Shown here: positions 46,920 through 57,674 of the stretch, piece after piece
Layout of the letters: the number at the start of each line of letters is the position of its first letter
Position numbering within the stretch: the first letter of the stretch is position 1
Source of the DNA: Trematomus loennbergii
Lineage: Eukaryota > Chordata > Actinopteri > Perciformes > Nototheniidae
Assembly (NCBI GenBank): GCA_012861695.1
Contig: JAAOOA010000103.1
Location: 427,001 to 491,000, forward strand
DNA length: 64,000 bases
Direction of reading: 5' to 3'
The notes under the pieces: generated by a model
The model's database searches: none
What the model saw: the letters and a program-made list of their open reading frames with translations, nothing else
Told to the model about the DNA's origin: nothing
Program-made: the position numbers and the translations under genes

Positions 46920-47033
46920 TTGTATAATTGTATTTTTGTATTCGGGATTGTTGGAAACGTTATTTCGATCTCTCTGTCTGTACACACAAACTGAAAGATT
47001 GACATTAAAGTTGACTTTGACTTTCTATGTATC
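46920..47033 (+). mobile_element. Retroposon 3' end, 'attaaagttgactttgac' tail
   Basis: Same family as the antisense fragment at 15115-15180. It ends with a short repetitive tail. Confidence 0.6.
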
Positions 47034-47851
47034 TTGAAAGGTGCTCAGTGGTGCATGAAGCCAACATTGCTCTACCGGTCTCAGGTCATTCACAGGAACT
47101 AAGGAGGGACATTAACTCTGGATTTGGCAGGATTAGCAGGTTTTATAACATTTAGGAACCAATGATTGACATGAACTCTATTCAAGTGTGCATACCGGGA
47201 AGTTTATTGACCTCAAAACACATTATCTGCTGTCTGCTGATTACAGATGTCTCTTTCCCAGTGAAAATCAATTGGCAAAATGTATTTTTGGGCCAAATCC
47301 CTGGTTTTGCAATTGCAAATTAGCTTGAAGCCCAGCTTGATTTGGCGGGAAGAGACTGAAAGGATTATTAAGATTTACACAGATGTTACCAATGGGTTAA
47401 TCCTCAATATGGACGATGAATGTGTCAGTTTGTTGTTGTTCAGGACGTTTTGTAATGTCTTTCTGTCTTCTGGTTAATCTTGTATGACTGAAAATAGCAG
47501 GCATCTGTTTATTTTTGTTGTTAGTCCACATTAATTATTTTTGACAATCCATCCAGGGAGCATTACAAACAAAAATGCAGTGGACGCAAACAATCTCTAA
47601 GATTGATTTTTCAAAACCTGGAATAATCAAAAGGCGACTATCTGCATGAAGAGGTACTACAAGGTGGAAGTGAGAAAATATACAAGTCATCATGATGAGG
47701 AGTCGTCTCACAGGGGTTGGATGTTTATCAAGTCTGAGAGAATGAAAGAATGAAAATGACAGGAAGGACACTAGACCGTTGTTTCCACATGTTGATAAGA
47801 ATAGAAGAAGAGACTTTCCAGGATGTAACATGATCTCACTCTGTTTCTCTG

Positions 47852-48279
47852 TGTTACGTGCCGTAGTGGGTGCTTGTGTGTATGGGTGTTTGTGTGTCTC
47901 TCTCTTTCCCCCTGATTGTCTCCAGGTGCAGCCTCTCCCTCAGGTGCTCCCAATCCCCAATCAGGGCCTCCATAAAGGACCTGAGAAAGGCTGCAGTCAC
48001 TCTATCCTTCTCCTCTGGCTGCATGTGTGCAGCATGGTGTCTCTGTCTCTGTGTGAGACCTGTGTTTTGTTAATTATTAGGAGATGTGCTCCAGTGTATA
48101 TTTGTGTTCTAGTTTATCTTAGTTTGCTTTGCTAGTTGGCTGGTGAGCCCTTTTTCTTTGTCCATTAAAAGACCATCTTGTGGCTTCAGAGATCAGTTTC
48201 CTCTCCTTTTTCTCTCGCCAGGTCATTTTATATTTTGTTACTTCCCTTTGGTTCCCCTAGCCCAGTAGGGAACGTAACA
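47852..48279 (+). mobile_element. Solo LTR, 428 bases, CTCTG duplication
   Basis: It begins TGTTACGTGCC and ends GGAACGTAACA. An exact 5-base duplication CTCTG lies at 47847-47851 and 48280-48284. An ATTAAA-type signal with following GT-rich DNA sits near 48166, as in an LTR R region. A 5-base duplication with TG...CA ends fits a Ty3/gypsy-type LTR. It shares end motifs with the 24693-25020 element. Confidence 0.8.
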
Positions 48280-48712
48280 CTCTGAAAAACAAACATTTGA
48301 TGTAGGAACAAACTCGCTCAGAGAGGACTGCTACTCCTATTTTAGTCTAATTGTTCATCCCACTGCTTCCTCAACAGTGATTCATGCTTCAAATTAAAAA
48401 TGACATTTCCTGTGATATGATTAAAAAAAATGGCCAAACCATCTAACGCCTACAACAATCTATTAAAATCTCCAAATAAGTGATCTGCCTCAACATCTGG
48501 TCTCTATGTAATGAAATCATTATTTCTCAAAGATCGAGAAATAAGTAATGAGAGTAAAACTAGGAGAGGGAGAAGTTGTTCAGCAGTCCAAAGTATTTAC
48601 AGTAAACTAAAAGGATGTTGATGTAATGCCAACAGAATTTAAGAGCAACGGCTTCTTACTTTAGAGCCTAAATGTTTCATTAAAACGTGTAAAAATCCTA
48701 CAAGAAGACAAA

Positions 48713-48745
48713 AGGTAGATAATAGCTGTACTTTTTTTTAATGAG
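48713..48745. repeat. Left flank of the provirus, repeated at 55178-55210
   Basis: 33 bases from 'aggtagataatag' to the target site TGAG are repeated immediately before the second LTR copy at 55211. Upstream of this the two places differ. Confidence 0.9.
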
Positions 48746-49219
48746 TGTTTGAGTAGAACACCTCTGCTACGCGCCGTTCGTTGGATGAGGCTGGATCTCT
48801 ATTAAATTAAGAAAGGAATTGAAAACACCGGAATCAAAGTTATAACAAATTATCTGAGTTTACTTCTAGTAGGAAACCAAACACATATACAAGTTATACA
48901 GAGTACTCGAGTACTCCGGACTTTGAGGTTTGTGATGCGATGCGGATAAATGCGTCAGGACCCGCCAACTCGTCAAACGAGATGAAAGTGACTTCAAGTT
49001 TGTGATGCGATGCGGACACAGTTATCGGGACCTGCCAACTCACCAAACCAAAAAGCATTTTTACACTCAAAAACATCAGTATTCATATCTATTTTGGAGG
49101 CGGAGATTTGTCGACTCTTCCTTCCCACTCTCCTCTCAAGCGAATTAGAGAACCCCTGGGGAGGAGCTGTTTAAACTGCTCACCTCCCCCAAGTGTCCTG
49201 ATTGGCTGGATTCGCTTCT
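48746..49219 (-). repeat. Partial 3' LTR of the element
   Basis: It differs from 55211-55684 at only one position that I can see by eye over 474 bases, and both are the same length. It stops abruptly at 'ttcgcttct', where the other two copies continue. Confidence 0.85.
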
Positions 49220-49769
49220 TATCTCACCTCACGAGATCAACATATAGCATTTGAAACATTACCACTGTCAATTTTCTTCTTACCGTGTCTGTCCCAACAT
49301 TTATATAAACCCATCAGAAGCTGGGATATAGAGCACTTTAAACCTTTAGGAACAGTCCACAACAACAACTTATTATGACAGTGGAGGGAGAATAAAATAT
49401 GTCTAAAAAGCAAAGTCCTTGTCAGCTGAGTCATCTTTACTCTTCCCTCAATGGTGGAACTGATGAGTCTTAACACACAATGAGCAGATACAAGGCACAC
49501 AACAACAACCACATGTCACTAAAATGGCAATAAAAGTAGCCACAGAAATTAGAAAAGACATTATCATACTTTTCCCTCTTTTGGTAACACATAGTTCTGT
49601 AGAATAAAAAAATACAAATCCCTTAAATTATGGGATATAAAAATAAAGTTGAAAGTTCCTCCAAAAAATGGATTGTTCAGACAAAGTTCCACACCGGCTA
49701 TATCAACCTGTTTCAGCGGGAAATGGAGTTCCCTGTGCCGTCTTGGTTTGCCATGTCTTCGTCCCCCCA

Positions 49770-49985
49770 GCCCGCTGACGGCGGCTTCTGAGCTGCCTTC
49801 TAGAGAGATGTGTCCGGATTGTCCTCCCCCGGCCCGCTGATGGCGGCCTCCGGGTCGATGCTGGAGAGATGTCCCGATCCTCCTCCTCCGGTCTGCTGAT
49901 GGCGGCTTCCGGGTCGACTGCTGGAGAGATGTCCTGATCCTCCTCCTCCGGTCTGCTGATGGCGCCTCCTGGGTCGACTGCCTTG
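49770..49985. repeat. 60-base tandem repeat inside the retroviral interior
   Basis: About 3.5 copies of a GC-rich unit containing 'tgctgatggcggc' and 'tggagagatgt'. On the - strand it encodes acidic repeats with the core ISRPEEED. GC content here is far above the surroundings. Confidence 0.9.
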
Positions 49986-50305
49986 ACGAGAGCCAGATCT
50001 GTTCTGATGTCGTCTAGGGTCCTCGCAGGTGTTTTTCCCGACCGCACACTGGCTCCAGTGGTACCAGTTGTCTCCCTTTCCATCTAGGCGGACGGCATGG
50101 GAGGTCCCCTCCAACCAGACGTAATCTGCTGTGTTGGCCTTGTGTTTCTCGGGTCCCCCTTTTAGCGTCAGCAGCCTGTGTGGAGAAGTCTCATACCAAG
50201 CCCTTAAGTTGCTGGAAATATGGTTTTGAAATCATCTTTTCTACTTCTTTAGTGTTTATTGGTGGCACCAACTAGACTGGAGTGTGGACAAGAGACTATG
50301 CAGAA

Positions 50306-50319
50306 AATAATAAACAAAA

Positions 50320-50356
<37 letters not shown>

Positions 50357-50425
50357 AAATAAAAAATAAAAAATAAAAAATAAAAAATAAAAAATAAAAA
50401 ATAAAAAATAAAAATAAAAATAAAA
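50306..50425. repeat. (TAAAAA)n low-complexity array
   Basis: About 15 units of 'taaaaa' with minor variation. The Phe/Leu/Ile-rich - strand frame here is an artefact. Confidence 0.95.
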
Positions 50426-51017
50426 CAAAAAAGGAACAAACTAACAAAACAAAAAATAACCAAAGCTAGATTATTTTAAATGTATCAATTTCTCTTAAAA
50501 GCAACAAATAAAACAAAACAAAAAATACCAAAACTAGTATTTTAAATTGATAAATTTCTCCTAAAAACGTAATAATCTCACATACATATTGTCTGATGTA
50601 TATCCTATCCTTTTCCCCCTTTTACTGAAATAGAACGCCGTTAACGGTGTTCTTATTTTCAGAAATATCGAGCCTTATACATCAGTTATTTAATATCAGC
50701 TATATATTTATTATTACTATTACTTATATATCAGGCATTAAATGTCAGCCTTCTTCCATGATTGACCTCGTCTATATTATCTGACTTATATTGATACGTG
50801 TTCGTTTGTATTTATTTAATATACTGGCAATTTTTCTTTTAATTCTAAATGTTTAGTATTCAATTTTTCAGAATGTTGTAGTACTCCCTGTTTTCTTAAC
50901 AACTGGAGCTATGGCTATATTCGAAATCTGACTTGGTTAAGAGATGATTTGTTTATTGGTGAGAGGAACAGTCTTCCCCTTGTGATGGGGTGGGGGTGGG
51001 TAGTTTGGGAGAGTTCC

Positions 51018-51560
51018 TTACAATCTCCAGATCTTCCTCTCTGTGTTGAGGCCATAAAACCTTTTAATGGGCTCTGTGGTCTGTTCAGATTTAGATTTTC
51101 TTCCTCTCCAGAGGTCATGCCTGTCTTTGACCCTGTGTGCTGCTTGAGTCTGCAGCACCTCAGGAGCAGAGAAAGGGGGAGATCTCTTCCCAAAAGTGTA
51201 AGCTCCCACATGAGCAACATAGCACACATTAACTCTCCCTGACTTGTTTGTAAAGCGTTCTTTAAGGCCTGAATTGAGTCTTCTGTTGTGTAACGGAAAA
51301 TCCCATTTCCAAAAAGGGGTCAGTTTAATAGTCCTTATCATATTATCGCTCTGTTTTAGCTCCATATTAGCAGGGTTCACTAACATGGTTGGTTGATCCA
51401 GTTTAAGATTTTCAATATCTGCCATTACTATTTCCAACATTCCTTTTCCCTGAATATCAGGTCTAACAATGTGTTTTCTTTTAGGAGTATTAGATGGGAT
51501 ACTCATAAGTGGCATTTGTGAGCTATCATCTCCGTAGGGTGGAGGTAGGGTCTCAGACAT
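51018..51560 (-). pseudogene. Retroviral-type open frame, product unassigned
   Basis: A 180-codon frame on the - strand that begins about 950 bases after the primer-binding-like site. It has an LPPPYGDD start region (a PPPY motif, often a budding motif in Gag) and a basic C-terminal half. I cannot place it as gag or env. The large deletion around it means no functional product is expected. Confidence 0.4.
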
Positions 51561-52493
51561 TATACCACCTGCTTGTTGCTCTCTGTCTCTATGTCTTCTG
51601 CAATTCTTTACCCACAGTTCTTTTTACTGGATTTGTCTCTCAAGTATTACACAGATTTGACTTAAAAAAATCACACAGAGCTTTTCATACCTTATCATAT
51701 TACAGTCAGGCAAATTTTTATAGTGCGATGTTTATTTCAACAGATAGCGTGACTTCCAGAAGCAAGCTTCTACAATCCCCTCACGGCGATTGCGACTTCA
51801 GGCCAGGAGTTAAAACTCAGTCAACAAAATCTCTTTATCGTCACGTTTAATGAGCCTGATTATCCCCACAACAGTTTTGTGATGAGATTCGGTCGTTCCA
51901 AATAATTAGTTGGAGGTCGCGTCTCTCTCCTCCTCTATCACCCACCATATAACAATTACAGAAATGTTATACATTTAAAAGCACCACGAAAGGTAACCGC
52001 ATTAATCAATCTTATCATGATCTGCGGGGAATTTAACCCTTCTGTTTTTTACACCTTCGTAGTCTTTAACAGAAGCACTGCAAAGTAACCGTATTAATCA
52101 ATGTTATTTTGACTTACGGGGAATTTAACCTATACTTCTTTTACCGCCTTACAGTCTTCGTATTTAGTGAGTGAAGGGCGGGACTAACTACCCGCCTCTC
52201 TCAAACACTATTTTGCTCTAGGTCCAGGACTGAATACCCTTCTCTAAGCACTTCCCCAATATCCCCAACTTGTAATATGTATTGTATTTCCCACCGTGAC
52301 TAAGAACACTGAGAACGCTGCTGACAACTCTAAATTTTTAGTATAATCAATCACAGATTTTTGATAGTCAAAACAGGTGTCTGCTCACCTTTTGTATATG
52401 GCCATTGGTTTAGTTGTCACCAGTATCTCTGTGTCCTCCCCCTGGACTGGATTCTGTCCCCTGGCTGTCGGTGTCCCTTTCTAGAGATCAGCT

Positions 52494-52514
52494 CACAAAC
52501 GTCGGGAGTCACCA
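52494..52514 (-). other. Primer-binding-site-like sequence
   Basis: On the - strand, two bases after the LTR end (...CCAACA-AG), the sequence TGGTGACTCCCGACG occurs. It resembles the tRNA-Trp type primer-binding site TGGTGACCCCGACG with one inserted T. Position and TGG start fit; the tRNA assignment is tentative. Confidence 0.5.
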
Positions 52515-52516
52515 CT

Positions 52517-53413
52517 TGTTGGAGTAGAACACCTCTGCTACGCGCCGTTCGTTGGATGAGGCTGGATCTCTATTAAATTAAGAAAGGAATTGAAAACACC
52601 GGAATCAAAGTTATAACAATTATCTGAGTTTACTGGTAGGAAACCAAACACATATACAAGTTATACAGAGTACTCGAGTACTCCGGACTTTGAGGTTTGT
52701 GATGCGATGCGGATAAACGTCGGGACCCAACTCATCAAACGAGATGAAATGACTTCAAGTTTGTGATGCGATGCGGACACAGATATCGGGACCCAACTCA
52801 CCAAACCAAAAGCATTTTTACACTCAAAACATCAGTATTCATATCTATTTTTGGGGCGGAGATTGTCACTCTTCCTTCCCATTTTCCTCCAAGCGAATTA
52901 GAGAGCCCCTGGGGAGGAGCTGTTAAACTGCTCACCTCCCCCAAGTGTCCTGATTGGCTGGATTCGCTTCTGGCCGGGTTCAATCAGAGGTCTGACCAGA
53001 GAGTGAGATCCCAAGCCACACCAGGTCAAAAGTCAATGTTTATCTCTACCTTATCTTACTCTACATTCCTTTCCCAGGGGATCTTTTCACCTAAACTATC
53101 CTCCTTCAGACATTTAAACTCTTCTCCACCTATTTAACGATGTCTTTAACGACTTAAAAACAGCATCTGGTCTTAGCGGTGATAAGGAGCGATGTAATGT
53201 TGTCTTTAACGACCTTAATGACGACATCTGCTTTTAGGGGTGAACCCAGGCAAGGTGTGTGTATACACAGAATCTCTGGATCAGTGAGTTTGGAAAGTAA
53301 GAATAACATTCCTATTCTATATATAATTACCCAAAACCGTTGTGATTACATAAAACAGTTCAAACAATACATGTTTACTTCAATACAGTGTAGAATCATA
53401 TCTTTTTACTTCA
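52517..53413 (-). repeat. 5' LTR of the element
   Basis: 897 bases, reading on the + strand TGTTGGAG...TTCA. Its first half carries many small deletions relative to the copies at 48746 and 55211. Its second half matches 55685-56122 closely. Confidence 0.85.
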
Positions 53414-53508
53414 TGAGCCACATGCCATGATGCACCAACATAATTGTATTATTTAGACTGACATTAAGAAGTTGAATCATCTCATTACAGGGCGAGAGAG
53501 AGAGAGAG

Positions 53509-53561
<53 letters not shown>

Positions 53562-54252
53562 AAAGTGATATGAGTGATAGTGAAACGTTTTAACTTTCAT
53601 TTAGCAAAACATAGCGTGAAACTTTACATGCAAGTTTCAAAGTAACTTCCTGAAATGTAATTGTCTGCGGTGATTCTACGGAGTCCCCAAAGGCCCAAAA
53701 GTGTGCACACAAAACATATTTTCGGCTGCCCGGGCATAAATCTCTGTTAGTTTAAACTCCCACTTCACTACTTTACATTAAAAACAAATAGCTTATAAAA
53801 TGTGGCACGGCATTATTGATAAAGCTACATATTAGTCTATAAAATAGTTACATCATACTTATCTTAACCAGCAACACCAATAAAATACTGCTTCACATAA
53901 ATGCATCGCAAATAATCATCAGTTTGTATTCAATGCATATAGAGGCAACTGAACCACACATCAACATTTCATCCATGCATTTCTTCACTTGTCAGTTGTT
54001 GTTCAAGCTCTCAAACAAACAAGCAGGCAGTACATCACATTGGCTCTTTTTGCTGCTACTTTGACAACATGGTTGCAACCGGTTTTGTTTTCGTGCTGTT
54101 GATGCCAATTTTAATTTTTTTATATAGTGAGTTGATGATTTCATAAACTAAGAGTGAGGTACATTTTCGCCTCGCAAATTTTCCATCCAAATGAAGCAAC
54201 ATTTCTAAATCATTTTCAGACAAATTTGACTACACATGTTAGTGTTGTTAGA
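53414..54252. repeat. Right flank of the provirus, repeated at 56123-56959
   Basis: About 840 bases including a (GA)n tract (53494-53559) are repeated after the second LTR. The two copies differ by a few single-base changes and the length of the GA tract. The copy ends at 'gttagatct'. Confidence 0.9.
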
Positions 54253-54350
54253 TCTTATTGTCTTATATTTGTGTACAGCACTTTGAATTGCTTTGTGTTG
54301 AAAGGTGCTATATAAATAAACTTGCCTCGCCTTGCCTAGTGATGACTCAC
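54253..54350 (+). mobile_element. Retroposon 3' tail, 'tataaataaacttgcc' type
   Basis: The run 'gtacagcactttgaattgc', then 'aaaggtgctatataaataaa' and 'cttgcctcgccttgcc', is a fish retroposon 3' end. It begins exactly where the duplicated flank stops. Confidence 0.6.
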
Positions 54351-55177
54351 AATCTACTAGGATTAATAAATGTCCAAAGTGTCTATTACGTTAGTAGGAA
54401 ATCCGACCTAGAGCAATTGAGCATTGGAATAGAACATGTTGTTCCATACGGCCCAATGAGAACAAACACGAGGCAGAATCTAAACAGGAAAGTGTAAAAA
54501 CATGTTGAATCATTAAACATCTGATAGAACAAGAACAAGACACCCTAGTTTTTGTTTTTCTAAAAACAAAACAATGAGGTAGATACTAGCTGTCATTGTT
54601 TTTAAGGAGGGGCAGCTTGGGCGTATTGTTGTACATAGCCGCGGGAACATGTTTCGAATGGGGGGTGCTGTGGGGATGACACCAGGGCCGGTTCTGACCA
54701 ATTTGCTGCCCTAGGCAAGATTTTTGCTTGTTCATTTATATCTTATTTTACCAGTTAACATTTATTTATCCATATTTTTTAATCTCTCCAGTTTTAAAGG
54801 ATAATGTTGGTTTACTGTCCTATAGTATACATTGGAATGATTTCAAACCTGTTTTTATTTATCCTAATAATTATAAAGGTGTGCCTTGGAAATATTTGTT
54901 TACATAAATTGTGATAAAACCGTTTGAGACACACTGAGATAACTTAGACTAAAGTGAACTATCTAAACACTCAGAGTCCTTTACCTCACTGAGCCTCTCA
55001 GGGCAAATGGAAAATGTAACCGGGGTGAAAAGGGTGTTATCTTTACTTAATTATGAATGTGAACAGTGGTATCAACAGCTTTTACAATGTGCTGCTGACT
55101 GCTGGAAAGTGGTTTTACTTTAATGTATTTGTTTTGTCCATTGTGCTAATGCAGGTGGGGCCGACCAGTTATACAAG
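54351..55177. other. Spacer between the two copies of the insertion site
   Basis: AT-rich with no gene seen. A 'ccagggccggttctgacc' phrase near 54682 and 'ggtggggccgacc' near 55154 may be the ends of a decayed DNA element (weak). Confidence 0.4.
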
Positions 55178-55210
55178 AGGTAGATAATAGCTGTACTTTT
55201 TTTTAATGAG

Positions 55211-56122
55211 TGTTTGAGTAGAACACCTCTGCTACGCGCCGTTCGTTGGATGAGGCTGGATCTCTATTAAATTAAGAAAGGAATTGAAAACACCGGAATC
55301 AAAGTTATAACAAATTATCTGAGTTTACTTCTAGTAGGAAACCAAACACATATACAAGTTATACAGAGTACTCGAGTACTCCGGACTTTGAGGTTTGTGA
55401 TGCGATGCGGATAAATGCGTCGGGACCCGCCAACTCGTCAAACGAGATGAAAGTGACTTCAAGTTTGTGATGCGATGCGGACACAGTTATCGGGACCTGC
55501 CAACTCACCAAACCAAAAAGCATTTTTACACTCAAAAACATCAGTATTCATATCTATTTTGGAGGCGGAGATTTGTCGACTCTTCCTTCCCACTCTCCTC
55601 TCAAGCGAATTAGAGAACCCCTGGGGAGGAGCTGTTTAAACTGCTCACCTCCCCCAAGTGTCCTGATTGGCTGGATTCGCTTCTGGCCGGGTTCAATCAG
55701 AGGTCTGACCAGAGAGTGAGATCCCAAGCCACACCAGGTCAAAAGTCAATGTTTATCTCTACCTTATCTTACTCTACATTCCTTTCCCAGGGGATCTTTT
55801 CACCTAAACTATCCTCCTTCAGACATTTAAACTCTTCTCACTTATTTAACGATGTCTTTAACGACTTAAAAACAGCATCTGGTCTTAGCGGTGATAAGGA
55901 GCGATGTAATGTTGTCTTTAACGACCTTAATGACGACATCTGCTTTTAGGGGTGAACCCAGGCAAGGTGTGTGTATACACAGAATCTCTGGATCAGTGAG
56001 TTTGGAAAGTAAGAATAACATTCCTATTCTATATATAATTACCCAAACCGTTGTGATTACATAAAAATTCAAACAATACATGTTTACTTCAATACAGTGT
56101 AGAATCATATCTTTTTACTTCA
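55211..56122 (-). mobile_element. Solo LTR of the same retrovirus, TGAG duplication
   Basis: 912 bases, + strand TGTTTGAG...ACTTCA, flanked by TGAG at 55207-55210 and 56123-56126. Its first 474 bases match the 3' LTR remnant and the rest matches the 5' LTR. The flanks on both sides equal those of the provirus. Confidence 0.9.
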
Positions 56123-56200
56123 TGAGCCACATGCCATGATGCACCAACATAATTGTATTATTTAGACTGACATTAAGAAGTTGAATCAACTCATTACAGG

Positions 56201-56202
<2 letters not shown>

Positions 56203-56268
<66 letters not shown>
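56203..56268. repeat. (GA)n microsatellite in duplicated flank
   Basis: Counterpart of the tract at 53494-53559. That copy has a CGAG interruption, which is absent here. Confidence 0.95.
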
Positions 56269-56270
<2 letters not shown>

Positions 56271-56959
56271 AAAGTGATATGAGTGATAGTGAAACGTTTT
56301 AACTTTCATTTAGCAAAACATAGCGTGAAACTTTACATGCAAGTTTCAAAGTAACTTCCTGAAATGTAATTGTCTGCGGTGATTCTACGGAGTCCCCAAA
56401 GGCCCAAAAGTGTGCACACAAAACATATTTTCGGCTGCCCGGGCATAAATCTCTGTTAGTTTAACTCCCACTTCACTACTTTACATTAAAAACAAATAGC
56501 TTATAAAATGTGCACGGCATTATTGATAAGCTACATATTAGTCTATAAAATAGTTACATCATACTTATCTTAACCAGCAACACCAATAAAATACTGCTTC
56601 ACATAAATGCATCGCAAATAATCATCAGTTTGTATTCAATGCATATAGAGGCAACTGAACCACACATCAACATTTCATCCATGCATTTCTTCACTTGTCA
56701 GTTGTTGTTCAAGCTCTCAAACAAACAAGCAGGCAGTACATCAATTGGCTCTTTTTGCTGCTACTTTGACAACATGGTTGCAACCGGTTTTGTTTTCGTG
56801 CTGTTGATGCCAATTTTCATTTTTTTATATAGTGAGTTGATGATTTCATAAACTAAGAGTGAGGTACATTTTCGCCTCGCAAATTTTCCATCCAAATGAA
56901 GCAACATTTCTAAATCATTTTCAGACAAATTTGACTACACATGTTAGTGTTGTTAGATC

Positions 56960-57319
56960 TACAACACTAAATTTTGGCCACTTTGTGATGTCATAACGAT
57001 GTTTTGGCTTTTGTAACCATTAGCCAATCACCAACCAAGGTAACCCCCCCCCACCTTATCACCTGAATGTCCTCCTAGAGCACCATTGTGTTCTTTTTAA
57101 CCAAATATCTCTCAGAGGGGCGTGGGGAGGGGCTCCTTATTTTCATCTAAAGTAACAGACTGTAGCTCTAGAAGAGAATCAGCACTTTTGAAACAGAGGG
57201 GATTGTGGGATGCTACAATGATCTGTTTGGTATTTGGAGCCAAACACTTCAGAGAAAGGTTTTATATATCTGAGACCTATAATATATTGATGAAAAACAG
57301 TATAATAGGGGACCTTTAA
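56960..57319. mobile_element. MITE-like fragment ending 'aataggggacctttaa'
   Basis: The right end, read backwards, is TTAAAGGTCCCCTATTATAC, matching the MITE family at 29098 and 5920. The phrase 'atgatctgtttggtattt' is also shared with the 29098 copy. The left end is missing, and the sequence starts right where the duplicated flank stops. Confidence 0.65.
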
Positions 57320-57354
57320 AGCCACACTTAAGGACCAAACTAAAGACACTGCAG

Positions 57355-57674
57355 AAAGTAGCAGTGACTCAGGAGGAAGGGGGGAGGGGGGGTGAGGGAG
57401 GGAAGAGAAGGGGAGAGGTCTGCCTCCTCTGCAAATAAAGCTTCAGGGAGGTGTGCTGTTTTCCGGAGAGGAGGAGACACTTCACTGTTGAGAAGAAAAA
57501 GTTCAACAAGGAGCAACTGATTGGTCTCCTGCAGCTCCATCATCCCTCCATCCCTCCATCTATCCCCTCGTTTTCACTCTATTCGACTTCTCTTCACAAT
57601 ATTCCTCTGGATTTCTCAAATCCTCAAAGCATTGGATCTAAAAGGGCAGATTACAGTCAACCATTGAGCGAAAG
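57355..57674 (+). other. Putative non-coding first exon of a following gene
   Basis: The stretch has an AP-1 type TGACTCA at 57366, a purine-rich zone, a GCAAATAAAG motif that could act as a TATA-like element at 57431, then a leader-like region ending in AAAG|GTAAGA, a strong donor (GT 57675). No coding ATG frame of note is present. By synteny with human (SRMS, PTK6, then EEF1A2 in the same direction) this could be the 5' UTR exon of eef1a2. That name is inference, and no EEF1A coding sequence occurs in the window. Confidence 0.35.

Larger units (their letters stand above)
48746..53413 (-). mobile_element. Degraded endogenous retrovirus-like LTR element
   Basis: A 4.7-kb element on the - strand, flanked by TGAG at 48742-48745 and 53414-53417. 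The 5' LTR is 52517-53413. The 3' LTR is only partly kept (48746-49219, 474 of about 900 bases). A primer-binding-like site lies two bases inside the 5' LTR. The interior is about 3.3 kb, much shorter than a full retrovirus, so most of gag-pol-env is deleted. Remaining frames on the - strand: 51018-51560, unassigned, with a PPPY motif; and about 49703-50250, whose first part (WLEG, then WYHWSQC) recalls the C-terminal end of an integrase. The assignment of the interior is inference. Confidence 0.75.

Noticed and set aside
50256..50447. Phe/Leu-rich membrane-like - strand frame
   Set aside because: Translation of the (TAAAAA)n array.
53406..53600. Ser-Leu repeat frames at 53406 and 56115
   Set aside because: Translations of the (GA)n tracts in the duplicated flank.
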